Below are positions 16,089 through 24,239 of a stretch of DNA of 64,000 bases, piece after piece; positions within the stretch are counted from its first letter, which is position 1; every line of letters begins with the position of its first letter. The notes beneath the pieces were generated by a model, which was not told where the DNA came from, did not search any database, and saw nothing but the letters and a program-made list of their open reading frames with translations. The position numbers and the translations under genes were made by a program. The stretch is from Burkholderia cenocepacia. Lineage in GTDB: Bacteria; Pseudomonadota; Gammaproteobacteria; Burkholderiales; Burkholderiaceae. The DNA lies in the NCBI RefSeq assembly GCF_900446215.1, contig NZ_UAQZ01000002.1, positions 62,001 to 126,000 on the forward strand, written 5' to 3'.

Positions 16089-17069
16089 TCAATCGCCGGA
16101 CGGCCCGGGCCGGCTGAAGCGCTGCTCGACGACCTTGGTTCCCCAGTGCGTGCCTGCCGACTCGTTCGTCAACGCAAAGCCGAACGACTCGTACAGATGG
16201 CGCGCCGCATCGAGCCCCTTGAAGGTCCACAGGTAGGTTTCGCGAAACCGGTGTTCGTCGACGAAACGCATCGCCAGCGTCATCAATTGACGCCCGACGC
16301 CAGAGCCGCGCAACGCGTCGTTGACGATGAACCAGCGCAGGTGCGCGACGCCCGTCGCCGGGTCGCCGTCGATCGCGAGCGACGCGAGTGTCCGGCCGTC
16401 TTCCTGGCACAGCCACAGCGCCTTGCCGGCGGCCGGCAGCGTGCCCGCGAAGGCGGCCAGCTCGGTCGCCACCCGCTGTTCGAAGAAGGCGCCGAAACCC
16501 CAGTGTTCCGCATAGAAGCGCGCATGCAGGCTCGCGATGTCGCCGATGCAGCCCGGCTGATAGCCTTCGCGAATCGACGGCGCATCGGTGGGTGCGACGG
16601 GCGCGCGGGCCGCGTTGTCCTGGGCGAGCGCATCGGCATACAGCGCGAGCGAACGCAGCAGCGCCTGCTGGTCGGCCGGAATCATCCGGCGCAGCGCGTT
16701 CGACACCTGATCGGTCGCGAACGTATCGATTCTTTTTCGGAGCTTTTTGCCTTCGGCGGTCAGGTACAGCTCGATCGCCCGCGCGTCTTCGCTCGACACG
16801 CGCCGCTCCACGATACCGGCGGCTTCGAGCCGCGCGAGTTGCCGGCTCGTGTTCGATTTGTCGAGCCGCAGGATGGCGCCCAGATCCTTCGCGTTGATGC
16901 CGGGCGCCATCCCGATCTCGAGGATCGCGTGCACGGCCGACGGCGCCCAGTCGCTGTCGGCCAGCGTCGCGCGCATGAAGCCGAGCTCGCGCACCAGTTT
17001 GCGCGAGAAGTCGCGCAATTCGAGGATGGTCGCATCGCGCGGCTTGGCCGGCGCGTCGATGAGGTCCAT
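16089..17069 (-). CDS. MarR-type regulator fused to a GNAT acetyltransferase
   Basis: 326 residues. Residues about 10-150 are a MarR winged helix (ATLADSDWAPSAVHAILEIG, NAKDLGAILRLDKSNTSRQLARLEAAGIVER). Residues about 165-320 are a GNAT domain with EGYQPGCIGDIASLHARFY and the acetyl-CoA loop LRGSGVGRQLMTLAMRFVDE. Such fusions couple ligand sensing or acetylation to repression. The ATG at 17069 follows AGGGGCAGACC. The promoter upstream is overlapped by two similar inverted repeats, indicating autoregulation. No clear target other than its own gene is visible. Confidence 0.9.
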   Translation of the reverse strand: MDLIDAPAKPRDATILELRDFSRKLVRELGFMRATLADSDWAPSAVHAILEIGMAPGINAKDLGAILRLDKSNTSRQLARLEAAGIVERRVSSEDARAIELYLTAEGKKLRKRIDTFATDQVSNALRRMIPADQQALLRSLALYADALAQDNAARAPVAPTDAPSIREGYQPGCIGDIASLHARFYAEHWGFGAFFEQRVATELAAFAGTLPAAGKALWLCQEDGRTLASLAIDGDPATGVAHLRWFIVNDALRGSGVGRQLMTLAMRFVDEHRFRETYLWTFKGLDAARHLYESFGFALTNESAGTHWGTKVVEQRFSRPGPSGD

Positions 17070-17086
17070 GGTCTGCCCCTGAAAAG

Positions 17087-17132
17087 GTTGCGTATCGCAA
17101 TCGATAATAGTTGCGGGTCGCAACTTGATCAA
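17087..17132 (-). promoter_or_regulatory. Promoter with tandem operators of the MarR-GNAT gene
   Basis: On the minus strand TTGATC (17132-17127), 17 bp, TATTAT (17109-17104). A perfect inverted repeat, AGTTGCG-GGT-CGCAACT, fills the spacer at 17109-17125. A near copy, GTTGCG-TAT-CGCAAT, lies at 17087-17101 over the transcript start. The centres are 23 bp apart. This is a typical arrangement for MarR autorepression. Confidence 0.65.
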
Positions 17133-17313
17133 GGCGGATTTTCACGTAATCGATTGCTTCGGGGCGGCGCATCCGTGCGGCCGCCACCGCGACGGGTACT
17201 GAAGCGGATGGCCGGGCGCGGCGAAGTGGCTGCATACTGGGCGGCGCTGGCCGAACTGCGAGCAGGGGCATCGACCGATTCTCGATCGACGACCGCGGAC
17301 CACGGAGATCACC

Positions 17314-17691
17314 ATGAACAAGCTGTTGCCGATGACGATCGCGTTGCTGGCCGGGAGTGGCCTCGGCGCGGTGCCGCTCCATGCGGCCGGCGTGATGGAT
17401 GCGGCGCCGTGCAGCGCCGCGCATGCGGCGGATCAGCGCGGCGGGAACGCCGCGATGCCGGGCACGTCGGTCCGCAGCTTCTCGACCGCCGGTTGTTCGG
17501 GTGCGGTTTTGCAAGGCGACCGGGCCACGGCGACCGTCAACGGCGACAGGGTGGAGTTGCGCGACGGCGTCGTCTATGTGAACGGCCGATCGTATGGTGC
17601 CGTTACACCCGCGCAGACCGTCGAATACGAAGTCGCGCGCGATCGGCGCACATTGAAGGTCGACGGAAAAACGCGCGCGCCGCTGCGCTGA
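17314..17691 (+). CDS. Small secreted protein of unknown function
   Basis: 125 residues with a clear signal peptide (MNKLLPMTIALLAGSGLGAVPLHAAG). The mature part is about 100 residues with two cysteines (PCSAAH and TAGCSG) that may form a disulphide, and a beta-rich C-terminal half (VNGDRVELRDGVVYVNGRSYGAV). I do not recognise a family. It stands alone, convergent with the osmoprotectant operon. The periplasm is the likely location. Confidence 0.7.
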   Translation: MNKLLPMTIALLAGSGLGAVPLHAAGVMDAAPCSAAHAADQRGGNAAMPGTSVRSFSTAGCSGAVLQGDRATATVNGDRVELRDGVVYVNGRSYGAVTPAQTVEYEVARDRRTLKVDGKTRAPLR

Positions 17692-17772
17692 TGCGTCTGG
17701 TTGCTTTCTGCAACGCGCGATGTCGATTCACTTCCCGAAGCCGGTGCAACGAAGCACCGGCCCGGGCGCGAC

Positions 17773-18948
17773 TCAGGACGTGGCGACCGAGGCGACCGTC
17801 TCGGCCGGGCTGCCCGGCGGCTGGCCGGTTTGCCGGCGCGAGCGGCCCGAGCTGAGGTACGCGGCGATCGAGTCCTGCGTGATCTCGCCGAGCCACGCAC
17901 CGTCGGGGTCGAGCACCGGCATCCACGACGCGCTGTACTGGTACATCTTCGACAGCACGATGCGCAGGTTGTCGTCCGCCGCGACGCCGGCCGGGAACGG
18001 CGTCACGCGTTCGCCGCACACGCCGCCGTCGGTGCGTGCCGCGCGGCGCGTCACGTAGCCGAGCGCCCGGCCCGCGTCGTCGAGCACGGTCAGGTAGCGG
18101 CAGTCGGTTTCGTCCATCACCGCCAGTGCGTGTGCGAGCGGCGTATCGACGCGCGCGGTTTCGGGTTGCGTGGCGGCGTCGCCGGCCTTCACGAGCAGCA
18201 GGCGCTTGAGCGTGCTGTCCTGGCCGACGAACTGCGCGACGAATTCGTCGCGCGGGCGGGCGAGCAGCGTGTCGGGGTGATCGTACTGAACGAGCTGGCC
18301 GCGCCGGAACACGGCGATGCGATCGCCGAGCTTGATCGCTTCGTCGATGTCGTGGCTCACCATGATCACGGTCTTGTTCAGTTGCCGCTGCATCTGGAAG
18401 AACTCGTTCTGGATCGATTCGCGATTGATCGGATCGACCGCGCCGAACGGCTCGTCCATCAGCAGCACGGGCGGATCGGCGGCCAGCGCGCGAATCACGC
18501 CGATGCGCTGCTGCTGCCCGCCCGACAGCTCGCGCGGATAGCGCTTCAGGTACAGCTTCGGATCGAGCGCGACCATCGACATCAGGTCGCGCGCGCGTTC
18601 GGCGCAGCGCTTCTTGTCCCAGCCGAGCAGGCGCGGCACGACGGTGATGTTCTCCTCGATCGTCATGTTCGGGAACAGGCCGATCTGCTGGATCACGTAG
18701 CCGATGTGGCGCCGCAGGTCGACTTCGTTCAGCTGCGCCGTGTCCTCGCCGTTGATGAGCACGCGGCCCGACGTGGCGGCGATGAGCCGGTTGATCATCT
18801 TGAGCGTGGTGGTCTTGCCGCAACCCGACGGGCCGAGGAACACGCAGATTTCCCCTTCGGGCACCGACAGGCTCACGGAGTCGACCGCGCGCACGGCCTG
18901 GCCGTCCTTGCGCGTGAAGGTCTTGGTCAGTTGGTCGAGTTCGATCAT
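17773..18948 (-). CDS. Osmoprotectant ABC transporter ATP-binding protein (OpuCA/OsmV-type)
   Basis: 391 residues. The ABC domain comes first: Walker A GPSGCGKTT (about 39-47), QQIGLFPNMT, signature [15 protein letters not shown], Walker B VLLMDEPFGAVDP and switch VSHDIDEA. The C-terminal 130 residues hold a CBS pair (VDTPLAHALAVMDETDCRYLTVLDD; DDNLRIVLSKMYQYSASWMPVLD), which in this family senses ionic strength or nucleotides. It energises uptake of glycine betaine, choline or similar. It is the last gene of a four-gene operon; its ATG overlaps the preceding permease stop as ATGA. Confidence 0.92.
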   Translation of the reverse strand: MIELDQLTKTFTRKDGQAVRAVDSVSLSVPEGEICVFLGPSGCGKTTTLKMINRLIAATSGRVLINGEDTAQLNEVDLRRHIGYVIQQIGLFPNMTIEENITVVPRLLGWDKKRCAERARDLMSMVALDPKLYLKRYPRELSGGQQQRIGVIRALAADPPVLLMDEPFGAVDPINRESIQNEFFQMQRQLNKTVIMVSHDIDEAIKLGDRIAVFRRGQLVQYDHPDTLLARPRDEFVAQFVGQDSTLKRLLLVKAGDAATQPETARVDTPLAHALAVMDETDCRYLTVLDDAGRALGYVTRRAARTDGGVCGERVTPFPAGVAADDNLRIVLSKMYQYSASWMPVLDPDGAWLGEITQDSIAAYLSSGRSRRQTGQPPGSPAETVASVATS

Positions 18949-19598
18949 GTCTTCTGCACTCCCTTCGGTGTCAATGCACGTTGCAGCATCTGCAGCAGCC
19001 GGTCGGCGACGATCGCGAGCAGGCTCACGAGCACCGCGCCGACCAGCAGCTTCATCATGCTGCTCTGCCCGATCGCACGCAGGATCAGCGTGCCGAGGCC
19101 GCCCGCGCCGATCACGGCGGCGATCGTCATCACGCCGATGTTCATTACGACCGCGGTGCGCACGCCCGCGAGAATCACCGGCACCGCGAGCGGCAAGTCG
19201 ACGAGACGCAGGCGCTGCCACGAGGTCATCCCGATGCCGGTGCCGGCTTCCTTGATCCCCGCATCCACGTTGTGCAAGGCCAGGTACGTGTTGCGCATGA
19301 TCGGCAGCAGCGAGTAGAGGAATACGGCCGTGATCGCGGGCGCGGCGCCGATGCCCTGGCCGAAGCGCGAGAAGAACGGGATCATCAGGCCGAACAGCGC
19401 GATGGACGGCAGCGTGAGCACGAGCGTGGCGATGCCGAGCAGCGGCCCGGCGAGCCAGTCGTGGCGATTGATCAGGATGCCGAGCGGTACGCCGGCGACG
19501 ATCGCGCAACCTACGGCGATCGCGACGAGCCACACGTGCTGCAGCGTGAGCTGCAGCAACTCGGGCCAGCTCGAAGCGAGATAGTCGAATACGTTCAT
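18945..19598 (-). CDS. Osmoprotectant ABC transporter permease
   Basis: 217-residue inner-membrane permease of the OpuCB/OsmW type. Hydrophobic helices are followed by the binding-protein-dependent transport motif AGIKEAGTGIGMTSWQRLRLVDLPLAVPVILAGVRTAVVMNIG (about 120-165). The ATG at 19598 follows GAAGGAGAACCG. It pairs with the other permease of the operon at 20517-21233. Confidence 0.92.
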   Translation of the reverse strand: MNVFDYLASSWPELLQLTLQHVWLVAIAVGCAIVAGVPLGILINRHDWLAGPLLGIATLVLTLPSIALFGLMIPFFSRFGQGIGAAPAITAVFLYSLLPIMRNTYLALHNVDAGIKEAGTGIGMTSWQRLRLVDLPLAVPVILAGVRTAVVMNIGVMTIAAVIGAGGLGTLILRAIGQSSMMKLLVGAVLVSLLAIVADRLLQMLQRALTPKGVQKT

Positions 19599-19608
19599 CG
19601 GTTCTCCT

Positions 19609-20520
19609 TCATGGCAGCGGGTGGGTGCGCAGGAACGCATCGGCGACGTCGCGCGGCGACTTGCCGTCGAGATCGACGGCCTTGGCCATCGCCTGCATCG
19701 CGTCGTTGTCGAGCGCGGCCGACAGCGCGTTGAGCTGCGTCGCGAGCTTCGGATTGCTTTCAAGCGTGCCCTTGCGGACCACGGGCGTCGCGTTGTACGG
19801 CGGGAAGAAGTGCTTGTCGTCCTCGAGCGGCACGATGCCGAAGCCCTTCACGCGGCCGTCGGTCGTGTAGACGAGGCCGATCTTCAGCTGATTGTTGTGC
19901 AGGGCCGTATAGACGAGCCCCGGATCCATCTGCTTCAGTTGCGCGCGGCTGAACTGCATGCCGTAGGCGGCGAGCAGCGGCTTCAGGCCGTCGGGGCGAT
20001 TCGCGAATTCCGCATCCATGCCGAATACGTAATGCTTCGCGGCGGGATCGTTCTTCAGGTGCTCGGCGAGCTGCGACACCGTGCGGATGCCGGTGGCCTG
20101 CGCGAGTTCGCTCGGCAGGCCGATCGCATAGGTGTCGTTGAGCGGCGACGCATCGAGCCACACGAGCCCGCGCGGCACGTCGAGCGCCTTGACGCGCCGG
20201 TACATCTCCTCGGGCGACAGCTTGTCCTGGATCTTGTTGTAGACGAGCGCCGCCGTGCCCGTGTAGTCCCACATCAGGTCGAACTGGCCGTTCTCCAGCG
20301 CGCTGCGCGCGAGCGTGCTGCCGAGCCCGGCGCGGACTTCGACGTCGTAGCCGCGCGAGCGCAGGTATTGCGACGTGAGTTCCGCCAGCACGTACTGCTC
20401 GGTGAAGTTCTTCGCGCCCAGCACGAGCTTCGCGGCGAACGCCGGCGTGCTCGCGGCGACGCACAGCGCGCCGACGGTGCACAGGCGTGCGAACGATCGA
20501 AGGATGCGATGAAGCGTCAT
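19609..20520 (-). CDS. Osmoprotectant ABC transporter substrate-binding protein (OpuCC/OsmX-type)
   Basis: 303-residue periplasmic protein with a signal peptide ending TPAFAAK. The mature start KLVLGAKNFTEQYVLAELTSQYL is diagnostic of the quaternary-ammonium-binding family; the segments LMWDYTGTAALVYNK and GLVYTTDGRVKGFGIVPLEDDKHFFPPYNATPVV also fit. Glycine betaine, choline or proline betaine are the likely ligands. Its start overlaps the upstream permease stop as ATGA, and the next permease begins 10 bases after it. Confidence 0.92.
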   Translation of the reverse strand: MTLHRILRSFARLCTVGALCVAASTPAFAAKLVLGAKNFTEQYVLAELTSQYLRSRGYDVEVRAGLGSTLARSALENGQFDLMWDYTGTAALVYNKIQDKLSPEEMYRRVKALDVPRGLVWLDASPLNDTYAIGLPSELAQATGIRTVSQLAEHLKNDPAAKHYVFGMDAEFANRPDGLKPLLAAYGMQFSRAQLKQMDPGLVYTALHNNQLKIGLVYTTDGRVKGFGIVPLEDDKHFFPPYNATPVVRKGTLESNPKLATQLNALSAALDNDAMQAMAKAVDLDGKSPRDVADAFLRTHPLP

Positions 20521-21233
20521 GCGGCACCTCCGTGGCGTGCCAGCCAGTGACGGCTGCCGGCCGCGACGATGCCGTCCAGCACCAGTGCCAGGATCGCGGT
20601 GAGCGACGCGCCGAGCAGCAGCAGCGGCTGGTTGTCGAGGTAGATGCCGGGAAAGATCAGCGAGCCGAGACTGTCCGCGCCGATCAGGTAGGCGAGCGGC
20701 GCCGTGCCGACGTTGATCGCGAGCGCGGTGCGCACGCCGCCGACGATGATCGGCAAGGCGTTGGGCAATTCCACGCGAACCAGCGATTGCCAGCCCGTCA
20801 TGCCGATGCCCTTGGCGGCTTCGCGCAGCGCGGCCGGTACGTTCTTCATCCCTTCGTAGGCGTTACGCGTGACGGGCAGCAGCGAGGCGAGAAACAGCGC
20901 GACGATCGCCGGCACGTTGCCGATGCCGAAGATGCCGAGCGCGATGGCGAGCACCGCGAGCGACGGGATCGTATTGCCGATGTTGAAGACCTGCATGAAG
21001 CGCTCGGCCTGGCGCTGGAATCGCGGCCGGCTCAGCAGCACGCCGGCCGGCACGCCCACGGCGATGGCCAGTGTCATCGAATAGACGACCAGCAGCATGT
21101 GCTGGCCCGCGTAGTAGGCGAGATCGTCCGAGCGCTGCTTGAACGTCTCGGCGCCGATGCCGCGCGCCAATGCCCATCCCACGGCGATGATGGCCACCAG
21201 GCTGCCCACCAGCTGGACAGTGCGTCGAGTCAT
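20517..21233 (-). CDS. Osmoprotectant ABC transporter permease, first gene of the operon
   Basis: 238 residues, six or so helices, with the family loop REAAKGIGMTGWQSLVRVELPNALPIIVGGVRTALAINVG (about 130-170). The ATG at 21233 follows GAGGAGG; the longer upstream frame has no domain. First gene of the operon permease, binding protein, permease, ATPase. A candidate promoter lies about 390 bases upstream, implying a long leader. Confidence 0.9.
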   Translation of the reverse strand: MTRRTVQLVGSLVAIIAVGWALARGIGAETFKQRSDDLAYYAGQHMLLVVYSMTLAIAVGVPAGVLLSRPRFQRQAERFMQVFNIGNTIPSLAVLAIALGIFGIGNVPAIVALFLASLLPVTRNAYEGMKNVPAALREAAKGIGMTGWQSLVRVELPNALPIIVGGVRTALAINVGTAPLAYLIGADSLGSLIFPGIYLDNQPLLLLGASLTAILALVLDGIVAAGSRHWLARHGGAA

Positions 21234-21554
21234 GAAGATACGCCTCCTCGATTCGGTGCGGCGCGCGCAGGCGCACGCCGCGATGACGCCGCATGGCGTC
21301 GCGATGGAAGTTCGTGATCCCGGCATGGCCGCGATTGAACTGACGGAAACAGTGCTGCCGGCTGCACCGAGGTGCGGCTGGCGGTCGGTTGAACGCGACG
21401 ACGCGTTCGTCTGATTGTCAGGTTCAGCCCGGCGGCGCCGTAACGGCGAGGCGCGTTCGAGCAGGGCACCGTCCTGTGAAGACGGCATGGATGCGGGCGG
21501 CTTGGCGCCGACCGCTGGGGCCGGAGGCCCCTTTGACGTGGCGAAACGGATGCA

Positions 21555-21590
21555 TGCGCAACGAAGTGCGAAATGACATCACGTTGCGCA
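21555..21590. repeat. Inverted repeat in the leader of the osmoprotectant operon
   Basis: TGCGCAACG (21555-21563) and CGTTGCGCA (21582-21590) are perfect nine-base arms separated by 18 bases. The repeat lies between the predicted promoter (21624-21652) and the first gene. It could be a protein-binding site or an RNA hairpin; nothing distinguishes these. Confidence 0.5.
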
Positions 21591-21623
21591 CGAGATCATG
21601 CGTTTTGTGATGAAGTTGAGGCG

Positions 21624-21652
21624 AGTATAGAACAATCGATCGAACGCGTCTA
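21624..21652 (-). promoter_or_regulatory. Candidate promoter of the osmoprotectant operon
   Basis: On the minus strand TAGACG (21652-21647), 17 bp, TATACT (21629-21624). The predicted start near 21617 leaves about 380 untranslated bases before the first gene. The rest of the 560-base space up to 21796 shows no gene. Confidence 0.4.
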
Positions 21653-21796
21653 CCGTGGGGAGCGATCGCGGCGATGCGTGGCCGGTCGTGCGAGGGCCAC
21701 GAGCAGGGTGCGTGAAAATTGATTCGAAGCCCGAATCAGTGCACGAGACCGGCGTGGCGACGGGCGATGCGCGAGCGGTCTCGCCGCATGAAATCG

Positions 21797-22726
21797 TTAC
21801 CGCGCGATGCGGCGCGCGGTGGTGCCGATCACGTTGGTCAGCAGCCGCACGATCGTCAGCGCGGTCATCTCGCGCACATCGAGCGCCGGGTGATATTCGA
21901 CGACGTCGATTCCCGCGAGGCGCGTGTTCGCGCACAGGTGCCGCAGTACGCCGCGCGTCTGGTGGAACGTCAGGCCGCCCGGCATCGGCGCGACCACGCC
22001 CGGCGCGATGCTCGGGTCGAGGCCGTCGATGTCGACGGTCACGAACCACGGCGCGTCGTCCACGAGGTGCCGCGTGACGGCTTCGATGCCTTCATCGTGC
22101 ACGACGTCGGCCGGCACGAGCACGTTGCCCGAGCGCAGCGCGTCCTCCACGTCGCTCGGGCGCGCGCTGCCGCTGCCGCGCAGGCCGACCTGGACGATCC
22201 GCCTGACGAACGGCATCTCGCGGATGCGCCGGATCGGGCTCGAATAGCCGTGCCGTTCGCCGTTCACTTCGTCGCGGAAGTCGAGATGCGCGTCGAACTG
22301 CAGCACGTTCAGCGGTCCGTACGCGTCGAACGCGCGCACGCACAGCGCCGGAATCGAATCGTCGCCGCCGAGCACCACCGGAATCGCGCCGCGCTCGAGC
22401 AGCGACGCGACGGCGGACGTCACGGCCGCCGCGTTGCGCGCGACGTCCAGCGTGCCGGGCAGGTTGCCGCAATCGACGCAGGTCGCGCCCGTGTCGCCGA
22501 ACAGCGTGCCTTGCAGGTCGAAGTCATAGTGTCCGATCTGGCGCCCGTAGCGGAAGCTGCGCTCGCGCACCTTGTCGGGCGCGTTGGACGCGTCGCAGTG
22601 CAGCAGCGCCGGGCCGTACGGCACGCCGTACGGCGCGCCGAGGACGGCGAACGTGGCGGAGACTCGCTCCGTATCCGGCTCGCAACCCTGAGCAAGAAAC
22701 GGCACCTTCGGTGAATCGCAAAGCAT
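21797..22726 (-). CDS. Agmatinase / guanidino-acid ureohydrolase family protein
   Basis: 309 residues of the arginase-agmatinase fold, which hydrolyses a guanidino group to an amine and urea with two Mn ions. Metal-site motifs are GGDDS at 120-124 (normally GGDHS), DAHLD at 145-149 and DIDGLDPSIAPG at 232-243. The usual histidine ligand is thus aspartate. The ATG follows GAGGAA. It lies 48 bases after an MFS carrier on the same strand, with a divergent LysR gene beyond, an arrangement like the 4-guanidinobutyrase-LysR pair of Pseudomonas. Agmatine, guanidinobutyrate or guanidinopropionate are all possible substrates. Confidence 0.87.
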   Translation of the reverse strand: MLCDSPKVPFLAQGCEPDTERVSATFAVLGAPYGVPYGPALLHCDASNAPDKVRERSFRYGRQIGHYDFDLQGTLFGDTGATCVDCGNLPGTLDVARNAAAVTSAVASLLERGAIPVVLGGDDSIPALCVRAFDAYGPLNVLQFDAHLDFRDEVNGERHGYSSPIRRIREMPFVRRIVQVGLRGSGSARPSDVEDALRSGNVLVPADVVHDEGIEAVTRHLVDDAPWFVTVDIDGLDPSIAPGVVAPMPGGLTFHQTRGVLRHLCANTRLAGIDVVEYHPALDVREMTALTIVRLLTNVIGTTARRIAR

Positions 22727-22774
22727 GTTTTCCTCGTTGAATAAGCGGGCCGAACGCGTGTGAACGTGTGACCG

Positions 22775-24085
22775 TCAGTCGGCGACCACGTGTTCGAGCA
22801 CGTCGGAGCGGATCGGCCCGAGCATGAAGATGTAGATCAGGCATCCGATGATCGCCATGATCGACGCCGAGATCAGGCCGGGCGTGAACGAGCCGGTCGC
22901 GTCCTTCAGCAGGCCGATCACGGCCGGGCTCGCGATGCCCGCGAGATTGGAGATGCAGTTCTGGAACCCGGCGACCGTGCCGGCCACCGAGCGTTCGCCG
23001 CGTGCGGACACGTCGGCCGGCAGCGCGAGAATGCTCGACGTGGCGACCGACACGCCGAAGAACGCGATCGACAGGAGCAGCAGCGCGAGCCATGCCTGCG
23101 ACGCGAGCCCCGCCAGACCGATCGTCGCGCTCAGCGCCATCCCGACGACGATGCAGAACTTGCGCGCAAAGTTCAGGCCGTAGTGGCTTGCCGCGATGCG
23201 GTCGGAGATCCAGCCGCCGACCCACGAGCCGACCAGCCCCGCGAGGCCCGGCAGGATGCCGTAGAAACCGAGCTGCAGCAGGCTGAAACCGCGTTCCTTC
23301 ACCAGGTAGGTCGGGTACCACGTGATGAAGAAGTAGACGACGTAGCCCTGGCAGGCGAAGCCGAGCGACATTGCCCACACCACACGCGACGTGAACAGCC
23401 GGCCCCACTTGATGCGGACCGGTGCGTGCTTTTCGGTGGGTGCGTCCTGGTCGACGTGCTTGGCTTCGGCCGCGTTGACGAAGCGGTTCTGCGACGGAAA
23501 CTCGCTCGCGACCAGCAGCCAGACGACGACCCACACGAGGCCGATCGCGCCGGTGAAGATGAACGACGCGCGCCAGCCGTACGCGGTGATGATCGCGGTG
23601 CAGATCGGCAGCGCGATCAGTGTGCCGCCGCGCGCGCCGCAATCGTAGATGCCGGACGCGAGGCCGCGTTCGGTCGGCGGGAACCAGCGCTCGACGAATT
23701 TCGTCGCGGACGGGAACGCGCCGGCTTCGCCGACGCCGAGCAGGAAACGCAGGCCGAGCAGCGACGCGCCGCCGCGCGCGAGGCTCGTCGCCATCGTGAA
23801 TGCCGACCACCACACGACCGCGCCCGCGAACACGAGTTTCGCGCCGAACCGGTCGACGAGCATGCCGGCCGGGATCTGGCAGGCCGCATAAGTCCAGAAG
23901 AACGCCCCGAGGATCAGGCCCGATTCGGCGGACGACAGGTGCAGCTCCGTATTCATGTACGGCAGCGCGACCGCCAGGTTGGCGCGGTCCATGTAGTTGG
24001 TGACGATCGCGAGAAACGCGAGGAACACCATGAACCAGCGGAATTTGGTGGGCTTGTGCGCCCGTGAGCTCGACATTGTCTGCAT
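22775..24085 (-). CDS. MFS transporter, anion:cation symporter family
   Basis: 436-residue carrier with twelve helices and the family first-helix motif TNYMDRANLAVALPYM. Other segments are GAFFWTYAACQIPAGMLVDRFGAK and YDCGARGGTLIALPI. The ATG at 24085 follows AGGGGACACTACG. First gene of a two-gene transcript with the ureohydrolase, so it probably imports that enzyme's substrate or a related acid. Divergent from a LysR gene with a palindrome between them. Confidence 0.9.
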   Translation of the reverse strand: MQTMSSSRAHKPTKFRWFMVFLAFLAIVTNYMDRANLAVALPYMNTELHLSSAESGLILGAFFWTYAACQIPAGMLVDRFGAKLVFAGAVVWWSAFTMATSLARGGASLLGLRFLLGVGEAGAFPSATKFVERWFPPTERGLASGIYDCGARGGTLIALPICTAIITAYGWRASFIFTGAIGLVWVVVWLLVASEFPSQNRFVNAAEAKHVDQDAPTEKHAPVRIKWGRLFTSRVVWAMSLGFACQGYVVYFFITWYPTYLVKERGFSLLQLGFYGILPGLAGLVGSWVGGWISDRIAASHYGLNFARKFCIVVGMALSATIGLAGLASQAWLALLLLSIAFFGVSVATSSILALPADVSARGERSVAGTVAGFQNCISNLAGIASPAVIGLLKDATGSFTPGLISASIMAIIGCLIYIFMLGPIRSDVLEHVVAD

Positions 24086-24188
24086 CGTAGTGTCCCCTGA
24101 CCTGCCCGTTGCGGCCGCTTTTGTGTTCAAAGCCGTGATTTCATCGAATTCCGGCCTGTTCCGCCAATACATTGTCGGACCGCGACCT

Positions 24189-24203
24189 ATAACCGTGGGT
24201 TAT
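24189..24203. promoter_or_regulatory. LysR-type binding site between MFS and LysR genes
   Basis: ATAACC-GTG-GGTTAT is a perfect palindrome containing the T-N11-A pattern recognised by LysR proteins. It lies 37 bases before the LysR start and about 100 bases before the MFS start, where a divergent activator and autorepressor would bind. Confidence 0.6.
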
Positions 24204-24239
24204 GCTCTCGCGATCGTGCGGCGTCGAAAGGAGGGGAAC

